Shown one piece after another: positions 6,872-15,725 of a DNA stretch of 64,000 nt. Source of the DNA: JAJECS01 sp965262745. GTDB taxonomy: Bacteria; Chloroflexota; UBA11872. Both the position numbers and the translations under genes were made by a program. Position 1 is the first letter of the stretch, and every line of letters starts with the position of its first letter. The stretch lies in NCBI GenBank assembly GCA_965262745.1, contig OZ253558.1, positions 2,170,001 to 2,234,000 on the forward strand, in the 5' to 3' direction. The notes below the pieces were generated by a model. That model was not told the origin of the DNA. It did no database searches and saw only the letters and a list, made by a program, of their open reading frames with translations.

Positions 6872-8926
6872 GTGAGCCGATCGACAGAGTCGGCGGGCGT
6901 TCCCAACATAGATTCGTTTCCCGTGCGCCGCATTCGTCCTGTCATCGTGGCCTTGGCCTTGCTGCTAGTGGCGGCTGCCGCGTCTCCCGTCACCGCGCGC
7001 GAGTTGGGATTTGGCGTCACGGCCACGGCGCAGGTGACGGCCGTGCGGTACTACGCCAAGCTACAGCACAACGTCGCCGATCTGGCCGGCACCTTCACCA
7101 ACGGGGCCTCGTTCGAGGCGAACTTCCTGACCAATTTCGATCGGACTGGCGGCGTCGAGCGCTGGGGCTTTCCCACGTCGGCGATCTTCGAGGAAACCAG
7201 GGGAACGCTCACGCAGTACTACCAACGCGGCGTCGTCGATTGGCAGCCGCCGCCGGGCGGCGGGCGACACACCTTCCAACGGCGCCTGGCGTGGGACCAT
7301 CTGGGCGGCGGTCTCGGCGGTTCAGTCGACCAGGGCGTGGAGCCGGGCTTCACCAATCCGCATCCGGGCGAAGCCCTTGGCCCCTGGGGCCACAAGGTGG
7401 CCGACCTGTCGATTGAGGGCGTCTCGATCGGTTTCGCGGATTACTTCAACCGGCTGGGCGGCGTCGACTCCTTCGGCTATCCCAAGACGGACGCGCGGCG
7501 CGACAACCACCCCCAAGCCGTGCTGCACGACCCTTCGCGGCCGGTGGACAGCCGCATTCGCCAGTACTTCCAAGCCGCCGTGTTGGAGTTTCACCCGGAG
7601 TCTGAGATCGCGCCGGTCAAGCTCCGCTTGCTGGGAGACACGCTCCGCAACCGCAAGTACCTCAACAACGCCTGGCAAAGCTACCGGGCCTTCACCTCGA
7701 AGCCCCCGTTCAGCGTCGGCGATCAAGCGCGCATCGACCTGCTCGAGGCGCGCGGCGCGAGCCCGGCTAACGGGGACGCCACAGGCACCGTGCAGCGCCT
7801 GCAGCCATCGCTGCTGCGCATCGAGACTGACAGCGGCTGCGGCTCCGGCTTCTTCGTCACGGCCGACGGCTACGCCGTCACCAACTGGCATGTCGTCGAG
7901 GGCGCCGGATCGATAACCACCACCACCGTCACTCAGCACCGGAGCACGGCCACTGTGGTGGCCGCCAATTCGGACCTCGACCTCGCGTTGCTGGCCGTCG
8001 ACGGAGTGAGCCGCTCGGTTCCCATCATGTGGGGCAGTTCCGCGGACGTGCCGCTAGGGTCGCAGCTCGTGGCCATGGGCTACGGCACCACGCTGACGAG
8101 CGACGGCTCGAGTTGCGCCGTGAATCCGACCGTGACCACGGGCCTGCTGTCGAACCGAATCGACCTTCCCGGCGGGAACTACCTGCAAACCGACGCCGCG
8201 CTCAATCCGGGCAACAGCGGCGGGCCGGTGGCCACCCTCGATGGGCGCGTGGTCGGGATCACGGTCGGATCCCTGAGCAACCTGCAAAACACAAACTTCC
8301 TCATCCCGAGTGAGCGCGCGGAGCCCGTGGTTACCGCGTGGCTCGACACGATTGGCCGCGGCGGCGCGACGCCCGTTCCATCGTCAACGTCCGCGTCACG
8401 TCCGGTCATGCTGTTCAACCGCGACCGCATTGAATGCCAAGACAGCTCCGCCGCCGAGACGCCCCCGGCACATGCCTTTGGCCGTGAACTCACCTTGCAG
8501 GCAACGATCACGCTCCACGACAACCCCGGCAAGAATGTTCCAATCGCCCTCCTCAATTTGCGAAGCGCGTACGACAGCAATTGGGATCGTCACGATCGCA
8601 TTGCCATCGGAAAGCACGGCCGGGGCGGCAGCCCCGACACCGAGAGTTTTGCGCTGACGTGGGATCGGTATTCCAACGACGCTGATTCCATTGTCGTGGC
8701 GTTGCCGTGGGGCCACATCCCCGGCGTCGACTACGGGAGATCGTTCGCAATCCGGTTCACGTATAGGAATGGCTGGGTCGGCCTTGCGATTGACGGGGTG
8801 ACGGCGTGGGCGGAAGAGGGCCTGCCCTACGGCAGCGACGCGCTCATCAGTTTGGAATGCAGAAATTGGGGTGAAGGCGGCAGGGTTACCTTCACCAACG
8901 TCACGATCGAAGGCTTCCTGCTTTAG
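6872..8926 (+). CDS. Exported trypsin-like (HtrA/Do-type) serine protease with N-terminal repeats
   Basis: A 684-residue protein with a signal peptide (hydrophobic run about 23-42, cleavage likely after TARE region). Residues about 50-260 contain repeated motifs around GFP/GYP and QYYQ/QYFQ (WGFPTSAIFEE, FGYPKTDARR), likely a carbohydrate- or wall-binding repeat region. Residues about 310-490 are a chymotrypsin-fold protease with His340 (TNWHVV), Asp370 (SDLDLALL) and Ser449 (GNSGGP). About 510-684 is a C-terminal beta-rich domain with several Trp and Cys. No PDZ domain is seen. GTG at 6872 is the furthest plausible start. Probably degrades or processes extracellular protein. Convergent with pheT, separated by a hairpin. 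Confidence 0.85.
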   Translation: MSRSTESAGVPNIDSFPVRRIRPVIVALALLLVAAAASPVTARELGFGVTATAQVTAVRYYAKLQHNVADLAGTFTNGASFEANFLTNFDRTGGVERWGFPTSAIFEETRGTLTQYYQRGVVDWQPPPGGGRHTFQRRLAWDHLGGGLGGSVDQGVEPGFTNPHPGEALGPWGHKVADLSIEGVSIGFADYFNRLGGVDSFGYPKTDARRDNHPQAVLHDPSRPVDSRIRQYFQAAVLEFHPESEIAPVKLRLLGDTLRNRKYLNNAWQSYRAFTSKPPFSVGDQARIDLLEARGASPANGDATGTVQRLQPSLLRIETDSGCGSGFFVTADGYAVTNWHVVEGAGSITTTTVTQHRSTATVVAANSDLDLALLAVDGVSRSVPIMWGSSADVPLGSQLVAMGYGTTLTSDGSSCAVNPTVTTGLLSNRIDLPGGNYLQTDAALNPGNSGGPVATLDGRVVGITVGSLSNLQNTNFLIPSERAEPVVTAWLDTIGRGGATPVPSSTSASRPVMLFNRDRIECQDSSAAETPPAHAFGRELTLQATITLHDNPGKNVPIALLNLRSAYDSNWDRHDRIAIGKHGRGGSPDTESFALTWDRYSNDADSIVVALPWGHIPGVDYGRSFAIRFTYRNGWVGLAIDGVTAWAEEGLPYGSDALISLECRNWGEGGRVTFTNVTIEGFLL

Positions 8927-8934
8927 CCGCGGAG

Positions 8935-8954
8935 GCCGCCCGGGCGCGGGCGGC
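8935..8954. terminator. Hairpin between convergent protease gene and pheT
   Basis: GCCGCCC and GGGCGGC flank a 6-base loop (GGGCGC) exactly in the 28-base gap between two convergent stop codons. There is no T-tract on either side, so it would be a bidirectional hairpin terminator or processing site rather than a classical intrinsic terminator. Confidence 0.5.
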
Positions 8955-11477
8955 TCAGCTTCGCAACTCCGCCCCCAGCCGGTGCTGCAGGGCGCGCACC
9001 ACGCGGTTGTGCGCCTTGTCGGCTTCTTTGTCCGTGAGCGTCCGATCCGGCGCGGCGAAGCTGAGCGCGTAGGCCAGGCTGCGCTTGCCGGATGCGATCT
9101 GCTCGCCGCGGAACTCGTCAAACATGCACACAGAGGCCAGCAGCGGTCGGCCGGCGCGCTGGATCGTCTCCAAGACCTCGGCCTGGGCCACGCCCTCGTC
9201 GATGACGACGGCCAGGTCGCGCAGCGCGGCGGGGTACTCCGACCAGGCCACAAACGCCGGCGGGCCGGCGGAGGCCTCTCGCACCGATGCCACGTCCACC
9301 AGCAGTGCCCAGGTGCGTTCGTCCAGATCGAAGGCGGCGGCTACTTCGGGTTCGATGGCGCCGTAGGCGGCCAGCATCCGGCCGGCCTGCGTAACCGCCG
9401 CGGCCTGGCCCGGCGCAAACGTGGGGTGCTGGAGGTCATCGTGGCTGACCACCGACAGGTCAACGCCCGACCGCGCCAGCACCTCGTCGACGATCCCACG
9501 GACGAAGGGAATCTCGACGATCGCCGTTTCGTCCCAGCGTCCGGCGCTCACCCGCTCCCCGATCACGGCTGTCAGCACCATCGGCTCGTCGGGCAGGTCG
9601 TCCTCCCGCGGCAGGAACGCCGGCTGGCACTCAAACAGCAGCAGGTCGCGGTCGCTGTGGCGGCGGTTCGCGCGCAGCGTCTCCAGCATCGTCGAAAGGC
9701 CGGTTAGGCGCAGCGTCGATTCATCGGACGACAGCGGATTGCGCAGCTGCAGTGGCGCCCGGTGCAGCGGGAGCAGACGGTCGGTGAGCGCGCGTCCGGC
9801 GTCGTTCATCGCGGAACGGTGAATCTCGGCCCAGGTTTCGGCGTCGCCCAGCGGCGCTTGAAGATTGGCGTCCAGCAGACCGGGCGACACCAGCCGCGCC
9901 AGTCGGGCCTCACTGGTGAGGGCGTAGGTCACGCATTCGCTGAACCCAAGGCCAACCATCACGTCCCGCAGATCGTCGTCGCGCGGGTCGAGCTCGCCGG
10001 GAACGTCGCCGGTCACCCCGCCGGTCGGCAGCGTGTTCGGGATGCGGTCGTAGCCGACCAGCCGCGCCACCTCTTCCACCACGTCGGCGGGCGTCGTCAC
10101 GTCGCGGCGCCAGAAGGGCGGTTGCACGTGCAAGAGGTCATCGGTTTCGGTAACCGTGAAGGCCAAGGCGTCGAGCGCGCGTCGCACCTCGGCGCGGTCG
10201 TAGGCCACGCCCATCAGCCGCTCAATGCGGTCGAACCTGAGCGATACGGGCTCGGGGCCAGACGGCACCGGGTAGGCGTCGGCTGATAGGAACTCGCCGC
10301 GCCCGGCGCCGATGGATTCGATGAGTTGCACGCAGCGCCGCAGCGCCAGCTCGGTGAGCTCGGGGGGCAGGCCCTTATCGAACCGGCGCGAGGCCTCGCT
10401 GCGCAGGTTCAGCCGGTGCGCCGTGCGGCGGATGCTCACGGGATCGAACGTCGCCGATTCCAGCAGCACCGTTGACGTGGCGTCCGTGACCTCGGTGGCC
10501 AAGCCACCCATCACGCCTGCCAGCGCAACCGGACCCTCGGCGTCCACGATGCAAAGCGTCTCGCCGGTCAACTCGCGGTTCTGGCCGTCCAGCGTCACCA
10601 GCCGCTCGCCGGGCCTGGCCGTTCGGACGCCGATGACACCGCCACGGATGGTGTCCCAGTCGAATGCGTGCAGCGGCTGGCCCGTCTCCAGCATCACGTA
10701 GTTCGTCACGTCCACGATCGTGGTGATCGGCCGCATCCCCGCCAGCTCCAGCCGCTTGCGAAGCCAGGCCGGCGACTCGGACACCTGGACGTCGCGCACG
10801 AAGGCCGCCGAGTAGCGCGCGCAGAGCGCCGGATCGTCGATGTACAGGTCCACCGAGGGCCACGGCCCGCCGTCGGTCGCGCGGGCTTCCGGAATCGGCG
10901 AGCGAACCTGGGTGCCGAAGAGCGCGGCGGCCTCGCGCGCAATGCCCAGCACTGAGAGGGCGTCCGGACGGTTGGCCTTGAGCTCGAACTCGATCACCTC
11001 ATCGCCCAGGACCTCGGTCAGCGGCCGGCCCACGGGCGCGTCGGCGTCCAGGATCAGGATGCCTTCGTGGTCGTCGCTCAGCCCCAGCTCCCGGTTCGAG
11101 CACAACATGCCGCGCGAGACGACGCCGCGAATCTTGGTCGGCGTCAGCTCCTTGAGCCGCGGCTCCGCCGAGTAAGCGTCCCAGAGCCGGGCGCCCTCAG
11201 GCGCGAAGGCGATCTTGTCGCCCACCGCGAAGTTCCACGCGCCGCACACCACCTGGAGCTCCGCGTCCCCGGTGGTCACCGTCGGCAGGTTGAGCCGATC
11301 GGCGTTGGGATGCGGGTCGATGCGCACGACTTCACCCACCGCCACGCGGTCCCAATGCTCACTGGCGCGATGGATCTCCGCGACCTCGAAGCCTGCCTCG
11401 GTCAGCCGCCGCGCAACCTCGTCAACCGGCGTGCTGATGGCCGCCAGCTCGCACAGCCACTCGAAGGGAACGCGCAT
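8955..11477 (-). CDS. pheT: Phenylalanine--tRNA ligase beta subunit
   Basis: An 840-residue PheRS beta subunit, the expected length for the long bacterial form. The N-terminal EMAP-like tRNA-binding domain shows VGEVVRIDPHPNADRLNL (about 46-63), followed by B3/B4 (editing) with the GRPLTEV to FELKANRPD region, B5, the catalytic-like core and the C-terminal FDX-ACB domain ending KAHNRVVRALQHRLG. With PheS it forms the alpha2-beta2 enzyme that charges tRNA-Phe. ATG at 11477 lies 3 bases after the pheS stop, so it is the last gene of the rpmI-rplT-trmH-pheS-pheT run. A dead copy of its 3' end lies at 6560-6705. Confidence 0.96.
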   Translation of the reverse strand: MRVPFEWLCELAAISTPVDEVARRLTEAGFEVAEIHRASEHWDRVAVGEVVRIDPHPNADRLNLPTVTTGDAELQVVCGAWNFAVGDKIAFAPEGARLWDAYSAEPRLKELTPTKIRGVVSRGMLCSNRELGLSDDHEGILILDADAPVGRPLTEVLGDEVIEFELKANRPDALSVLGIAREAAALFGTQVRSPIPEARATDGGPWPSVDLYIDDPALCARYSAAFVRDVQVSESPAWLRKRLELAGMRPITTIVDVTNYVMLETGQPLHAFDWDTIRGGVIGVRTARPGERLVTLDGQNRELTGETLCIVDAEGPVALAGVMGGLATEVTDATSTVLLESATFDPVSIRRTAHRLNLRSEASRRFDKGLPPELTELALRRCVQLIESIGAGRGEFLSADAYPVPSGPEPVSLRFDRIERLMGVAYDRAEVRRALDALAFTVTETDDLLHVQPPFWRRDVTTPADVVEEVARLVGYDRIPNTLPTGGVTGDVPGELDPRDDDLRDVMVGLGFSECVTYALTSEARLARLVSPGLLDANLQAPLGDAETWAEIHRSAMNDAGRALTDRLLPLHRAPLQLRNPLSSDESTLRLTGLSTMLETLRANRRHSDRDLLLFECQPAFLPREDDLPDEPMVLTAVIGERVSAGRWDETAIVEIPFVRGIVDEVLARSGVDLSVVSHDDLQHPTFAPGQAAAVTQAGRMLAAYGAIEPEVAAAFDLDERTWALLVDVASVREASAGPPAFVAWSEYPAALRDLAVVIDEGVAQAEVLETIQRAGRPLLASVCMFDEFRGEQIASGKRSLAYALSFAAPDRTLTDKEADKAHNRVVRALQHRLGAELRS

Positions 11478-11480
11478 GGC

Positions 11481-12503
11481 CTAGCGAAACTGCCTGAGAA
11501 ACCGCAGGTCGTTGCGGTAGAAGCTGCGGATGTCGGTCACGCCGTATTTCAGCATGGCAATGCGCTCGACGCCCATGCCGAAGGCGAAGCCCTGATACAG
11601 CTCGGGGTCGTAGCCCACGTTTGCCAGCACCGTGGGGTGAACCATGCCGGCGCCCAGAATCTCGATCCAGCCGCTGCCCCCGCAGACCGAGCAGCCGGAG
11701 CCGTCGCAGGCGTGGCACGACATCTCGGCCTCGGCGCTTGGCTCGGTGAAGGGGAAGTAGCTGGCGCGAATCCGCAGGTCGCGGTCAGGTCCGAACATCG
11801 CCCGCACGGCGTGGGTGAGGGTCCCGCGCAGGTCGGCCATGGTGACGTGCTCGTCGATGGCCAGGCCCTCGACCTGCATGAACTCGGACTCGTGGGATGC
11901 GTCGCGGTTCTCGTAGCGATAGACCTTGCCCGGCACGATCACGCGCACCGGCGGGCGGATCTGCTCCATCACGCGCGCCTGCACCGGCGAGGTGTGCGTT
12001 CGCAGCAGCAGCTCGCCGGGCCGGGCCTGCTGCTGGAGGTGGAACGTGTCCCACATGTCGCGCGCCGGGTGGTCGGCGGGAATGTTGAGCAACTCGAAGT
12101 TATAGCGGTCCCACTCCACCTCGGGGCCGCTGACGGCGCGAAATCCCAGCGGCGCGAAAACCCGGCGAATCTCGCGCAGGGTCAGGGTCAGTGGGTGCAG
12201 CCGGCCCAGGCGCACGGGGTAGCCGGGCATGGTGACATCGGCGCTGGACCCGTCCGCCCGCCGGCTCAGGCTCTCGCGGTGGGCCGCGAACGCCTCTTCT
12301 AGTTCTCCGCGCGCGGCGTTGGCCGCCTGGCCCGCGGCGCGGCGCTCGTCCGGCGGCAAGCTGCGAATCGACCGCAGGATGCCGGTGAGCTCGCTGCGCC
12401 GTCCCAGATGCGCCACCCGCCAGGCCTCGAGCGCCTCATCGGAGACGGCCTGGGCCAGCTCGGCCCGCGCCGCGGCCAGCAGCTCGTCAATTCGCTCGTG
12501 CAC
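11481..12503 (-). CDS. pheS: Phenylalanine--tRNA ligase alpha subunit
   Basis: A 340-residue PheRS alpha subunit. The N-terminal coiled-coil (VHERIDELLAAARAELAQA) is followed by the class II catalytic core: motif 2 region GFRAVSGPEVEWDRYNFELL and PADHPARDMWDTF, then HTSPVQAR, and the C-terminal HACDGSGCSVCGGSGW with four Cys before ILGAGMVHP. GTG at 12503 fits the usual length and begins the conserved coiled coil; the frame is open further upstream but that would add 56 low-complexity residues. It overlaps the end of the RNA methyltransferase gene by 17 bases, implying translational coupling. Confidence 0.95.
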   Translation of the reverse strand: MHERIDELLAAARAELAQAVSDEALEAWRVAHLGRRSELTGILRSIRSLPPDERRAAGQAANAARGELEEAFAAHRESLSRRADGSSADVTMPGYPVRLGRLHPLTLTLREIRRVFAPLGFRAVSGPEVEWDRYNFELLNIPADHPARDMWDTFHLQQQARPGELLLRTHTSPVQARVMEQIRPPVRVIVPGKVYRYENRDASHESEFMQVEGLAIDEHVTMADLRGTLTHAVRAMFGPDRDLRIRASYFPFTEPSAEAEMSCHACDGSGCSVCGGSGWIEILGAGMVHPTVLANVGYDPELYQGFAFGMGVERIAMLKYGVTDIRSFYRNDLRFLRQFR

Positions 12504-13311
12504 CCGGTGTCTTGCCTGTGGGATAAGCCGCGCGCTGTCGCGCGGCCTCGAACAGGATAACGGCGGCCGCGGCGGCCGCGTTGAGGGATTCAATCTCGCA
12601 CTGCAGCGGCACACTGACGGCCGCGCGGCTGGCGGCGCGCCAGGCGGGCGAAACACCGGCGGACTCGGCACCGACGACCAGGCCGCAGGGACCCGTCCAA
12701 TCGACGTCGTGGTAGGCGCGGTCGGCGTCGGCGCTCGCCGCGTAGAGCTCGACCCCGTCGGCGACCGGCGGCAGGTCCGCCGGGTCCGCCGGTTCCGCCA
12801 GCCTGCGGATGGGGACGTGGAACTGGCAGCCGGCGCCGGCGCGCATGGCCTTGGGGCTGTAGGGGTCGGCAGTGCCGGGAGCGCAGATCACGCCCGTCGC
12901 GCCGGCCGCGGCGGCGCTGCGGACCATGGCGCCGACGTTGCCCGGGTCTTGGACGCCGTCCAGGACCAGGAGCAGGGCCGGGCCGGGGCCCGGCGGCGGG
13001 TTTGGCGTGGTGATCACCGCCAGCACGCCTTGCGGTGTTTCGGTGTCGGCGACGGCGCTGAACACATCGGCGGTGCAGTGGCGCACCGCCACGCCTTGCG
13101 CCGCGGCGTCGGCGACGACCGCCGCAGCCGGGCTAGCGTCCGCAGCGCACAGAATCGAAACGACCACGCCGGCGCGCAACGCCTCGGCCACAAGCTTCGG
13201 CCCCTCGACGTGGGTGCGACCGTCGCGGCGGCGGACGCTGCCGCGCTGGAGCGAACGAACATAGGCGATTGCGGGGTTGCGGGCACTGCGGATGAGCGGC
13301 GCTGGAGCCAC
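12487..13311 (-). CDS. TrmH-family (SpoU) RNA 2'-O-methyltransferase
   Basis: A 274-residue SPOUT methyltransferase. The N-terminal RNA-binding domain starts IRSARNPAIAYVRSLQ, with VEGPKLVAEAL. The SpoU catalytic domain shows motif 1 (DGVQDPGNVGAMVRSA), motif 2 (VVGAESAGVS) and motif 3 (SVPLQCEIESLNAAAAAAV), which form the AdoMet-binding knot. It is likely a 23S rRNA or tRNA ribose methylase; a TrmH-family methylase between rplT and pheST is a common arrangement. The target cannot be told from the sequence. It lies 13 bases downstream of rplT. Confidence 0.9.
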   Translation of the reverse strand: MAPAPLIRSARNPAIAYVRSLQRGSVRRRDGRTHVEGPKLVAEALRAGVVVSILCAADASPAAAVVADAAAQGVAVRHCTADVFSAVADTETPQGVLAVITTPNPPPGPGPALLLVLDGVQDPGNVGAMVRSAAAAGATGVICAPGTADPYSPKAMRAGAGCQFHVPIRRLAEPADPADLPPVADGVELYAASADADRAYHDVDWTGPCGLVVGAESAGVSPAWRAASRAAVSVPLQCEIESLNAAAAAAVILFEAARQRAAYPTGKTPGARAN

Positions 13312-13324
13312 GGCCCCACCGCGC

Positions 13325-13678
13325 CTAGGCGGCGGCTTGCGCCGCCTTCACCAGGTCTTCAAAGGCGGCGGGCTCGTTGAGGGCCAGGTCCGCCAGCACC
13401 TTGCGGTCAAGGTCGATGTTGGCTCGGCGCAGGCCGTGGATAAACCCGCTGTAGGTCATGCCGAGTTGGCGCACGCGCGCGTTGATGCGCAAGATCCAGC
13501 CGCGCCGCATGTCGCGGCGCCGAGTGCGGCGGTGCGCATAGGCGTACTGCCCGGCGTGCATCAGGTCTTCGTGGGCGGCCTTGAGTTGGCGGCTGCGCGC
13601 GCCGCGGTGGCCACGCGCGGCCTTGAGGATGCCCCGTCGGCGCTTGCGGCTGGCGACGCTGCGCTTGACTCGTGCCAT
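13325..13678 (-). CDS. rplT: 50S ribosomal protein L20
   Basis: A 117-residue basic protein with the classic L20 start (MARVKRSVASRKRRRGILKAARGHRGARSRQ, read in segments) and the signature INARVRQLGMTYSGFIHGL. L20 binds 23S rRNA early in 50S assembly. It follows rpmI by 12 bases. In many bacteria L20 also represses its own operon by binding mRNA; I cannot see a clear operator here. Confidence 0.97.
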   Translation of the reverse strand: MARVKRSVASRKRRRGILKAARGHRGARSRQLKAAHEDLMHAGQYAYAHRRTRRRDMRRGWILRINARVRQLGMTYSGFIHGLRRANIDLDRKVLADLALNEPAAFEDLVKAAQAAA

Positions 13679-13690
13679 TGACGATCCGCC

Positions 13691-13885
13691 CTATCCGGCG
13701 AGCAGGCGTTTGGCCTGCTTGAGCTGGCCGCCGGTGATTGGTTGCTCGTGACCCTTGCTGCGCCGCGCCCTGCGGCTCTTCTTGCGCCGCAGGGTCTGCG
13801 CCCAACTCTTGGCGCACGTCACCTTCCCGTTGGCGGTGCGACGCAGACGCTTGACGGCGGCTTTTCGTGTTTTGAGTTTTGGCAT
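13691..13885 (-). CDS. rpmI: 50S ribosomal protein L35
   Basis: A 64-residue basic protein, MPKLKTRKAAVKRLRRT followed by a Lys/Arg-rich middle (RRKKSRRARRSKG) and ending LLAG, the usual L35 length. It normally follows infC, but no infC is present upstream; instead there is a leucine-rich-repeat pseudogene 40 bases away, so the operon promoter must lie in or beyond that remnant. Confidence 0.95.
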   Translation of the reverse strand: MPKLKTRKAAVKRLRRTANGKVTCAKSWAQTLRRKKSRRARRSKGHEQPITGGQLKQAKRLLAG

Positions 13886-13927
13886 AGGACAAGAAAACCG
13901 CGGCGCTGTAGGCCGCGATGCTCTAGG

Positions 13928-14719
13928 CTACCACGCTCCGACTCCCGCGCCGACCTTTTGGAGTGGCCGAAGTGACCCGCTGCCAGGCGTCCGGCGGCGG
14001 TGGACTAGGGCGCAGGGGATAGACGCCCGACGCCACGAGGCTCGGGCTTCAGTTGGTCCGGCAGACCGGCAGCCCAGCTCGTCGAGGTCGTTGAATTTGG
14101 CATCTTGCAACCCGGCGGGGATGCACCCGGTGAGTCGGTTGCTGCCGCCGAGCATCAGCCAGACCAACTGGGCGTGGTTGCCCAACGAGGGGGAGATCGC
14201 CCGCCGCAGGTAATTGTCAGAAAGATCCAGCGATTCCAGGTTGGCGAGATAGCCCAGTTCGGGCGGGATCGCTCCGCTTAACCGACTACGCCAGATTTCC
14301 AGCACTCACAGGTCCGAAAGGCTGCCCAACTCATGCGGGATTGTCCCACCTAGCTGGTTGCCAGGGAGCCACAGTTCCGTGACGCGTCCGCTGGCGTCCG
14401 TGGTGACGCCGTGCTACTCACCGAGCGGCGCCTCGCTCAGCCAGTTGGTGTTGGTTACCCAGTTCGGTCCGTCGGTTGCGTGATAGAGCGCAACTTGCAC
14501 GTCCCGGTCAGAGGCAGCTGCGGGCGCGGGCGTCGCGGCCGCTTCAGGCGTCGGAGCGGCCGAGGCCAGCTGGACCGAGGCTGTCGTCGGCGCTAGGTCC
14601 GCCGCCTCCCGCGTGTCGGCGGCGGCGTGCGCGGTCTGACCTGCCGCATGGCACCGTGGGCGGACGCCCAGCGGGCTCGGAGCCTCCCTCGGACGATCCG
14701 AGGGTCTTGCAACATACAC
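13928..14719 (-). pseudogene. Leucine-rich-repeat surface protein, two nonsense codons
   Basis: In one continuous minus-strand frame the sequence reads an Ala/Pro-rich N-terminus, then LYHATDGPNWVTNTNWLSE, APLGE, TAG (14416-14414), HGVTTDASGRVTELWLPGNQ, IPHELGSLSDL, TGA (about 14308-14306), then VLEIWRSRLSGAIPPELGYL and further repeats to CIPAGLQDAKFNDLDELG (about 14075). The family has Trp where TAG stands (TGG to TAG) and a non-Cys residue where TGA stands. Frame and repeats are otherwise intact, so the decay is recent. Beyond about 14069 the frame runs on without recognisable repeats. Intact relatives are predicted exported LRR proteins. No SECIS-like need applies because neither site is a Cys position. 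Confidence 0.8.
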
Positions 14720-14720
14720 G

Positions 14721-14740
14721 GGGCGGTTCGCGAACCGCCC
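14721..14740. repeat. Palindromic intergenic repeat, copy 2
   Basis: GGGCGGTTCGCGAACCGCCC, a perfect 20-bp palindrome, extendable by one G-C pair on either side. Same element as at 32639, 39985 and inside 56941-56970. It sits upstream of the LRR pseudogene. Confidence 0.9.
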
Positions 14741-14786
14741 CTACCCGAGCGTCGAGGGTCGCGAGCGGCGAACAGGTTCGGTAGGG

Positions 14787-14814
14787 CCTGGATTCCCGCT
14801 CAGCGGGAACGACG
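14787..14814. repeat. GGATTCCCGC-type inverted repeat, copy 1
   Basis: CCTGGATTCCCGCT then CAGCGGGAACGACG: an inverted repeat of the type TCATTCCCGCG/CGCGGGAATCC that is widespread in bacterial intergenic regions. Related copies occur at 40036 and 40592-40641. Together with the palindrome at 14721 it fills the gap between the LRR pseudogene and the metallophosphatase gene. Confidence 0.65.
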
Positions 14815-14927
14815 AAACCGACGTGGCCCACGATCCGGCCCGATGGGGTCGTGCGGTACAGTCGCCAGCTAGGGAGGTGCGCCGCTGCGCGCCCTCACGT
14901 GCCGCAATTCTCCGCCCAACGCGCCTC

Positions 14928-15656
14928 ATGCACATCGCCGTCTTTGCCGATGTCCACGCCAATCTCACCGCGCTGCGCGCGGTGCTGCGGGACATCGACG
15001 CGCATGGTCCCTTCGACCTGGTCGTGTCCAACGGCGATCAGATCTTTGGAGGCCCGCGGCCGCTCGATACCTGGCGCGAGCTTGAGCGTGTGGGCGCCTA
15101 TTGCCTGTGCGGTAACACCGAGCGCGATCTCGGCACCGGGCAGTTTCCACCGGCGCCCGCCGGCGGCCAGTGGCGCGACCGAATCCTGGAGGTCTTCGAC
15201 TGGACGATGGGCACGCTGCCAGACGAGGTCCGCGAGCTCGCGGCACAGCTGCCCCAGCGGCTGGACCTGCGCATCGACCACGGTCCGCTGCTGGTCATCA
15301 GCCATGCCAACGGCGTGAATCTCGATGACTTCATCTGGGCCGATACCGAGCCGGCGGAGCTCGACCGCTTGATCGGGACGCCGCGGCCGGCGCTGCTGGT
15401 CGTCGGCCACATCCACGCTCCCTTGGACCTGGAGGTGGGGCCAACGCGGGTGCTGCGGGCGGGCAGCGTTGGCCTGATGTATGAGGCCAACGCTTTCAAC
15501 GAAGCCCATTGGACCGAGATCACCTGGGATGCGCAACGGCACGCGTGGGACGCCGAGCGGCATGCGGTGACCTGGGATCACACGGCCGAGATCGCGGCGG
15601 GCCATGCGGCCGGGTATCCGGGCACGGAGATCCTTCCGGGGTACGAGCGCGCGTAA
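14928..15656 (+). CDS. Metallophosphoesterase (YfcE/calcineurin-like)
   Basis: A 242-residue cytosolic metallophosphatase. All five motif blocks are visible: ADVHANLTAL (Asp and His ligands), SNGDQIF (GD), GNTERD (GN, with the expected His/Glu position), SHANG (His) and VGHIHAPLD (GHxH). These bind two metal ions for phosphoester hydrolysis. Length and the DVHAN motif match the diadenosine tetraphosphatase/phosphodiesterase-like subfamily; substrate unknown. ATG at 14928 begins directly before the first strand (MHIAVFADV); an upstream extension would add 35 unconserved residues. Confidence 0.88.
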   Translation: MHIAVFADVHANLTALRAVLRDIDAHGPFDLVVSNGDQIFGGPRPLDTWRELERVGAYCLCGNTERDLGTGQFPPAPAGGQWRDRILEVFDWTMGTLPDEVRELAAQLPQRLDLRIDHGPLLVISHANGVNLDDFIWADTEPAELDRLIGTPRPALLVVGHIHAPLDLEVGPTRVLRAGSVGLMYEANAFNEAHWTEITWDAQRHAWDAERHAVTWDHTAEIAAGHAAGYPGTEILPGYERA

Positions 15657-15725
15657 CGGGCGTCTTGTTCGCACGCGCAAGGGTTGCGATGCTTGCGGAT
15701 AAGAGACATCTCGCTGGAGCCGATT

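Noticed and set aside
11067..12302. 411-residue plus-strand frame opposite pheS/pheT
   Set aside because: Shadow of pheS and pheT, whose conserved motifs are clear on the minus strand.
14306..14308. TGA inside the LRR frame as another selenocysteine site
   Set aside because: The position is not a Cys site in the family, a second stop (TAG) lies upstream in the same frame and no SECIS-like hairpin with the right spacing is evident.
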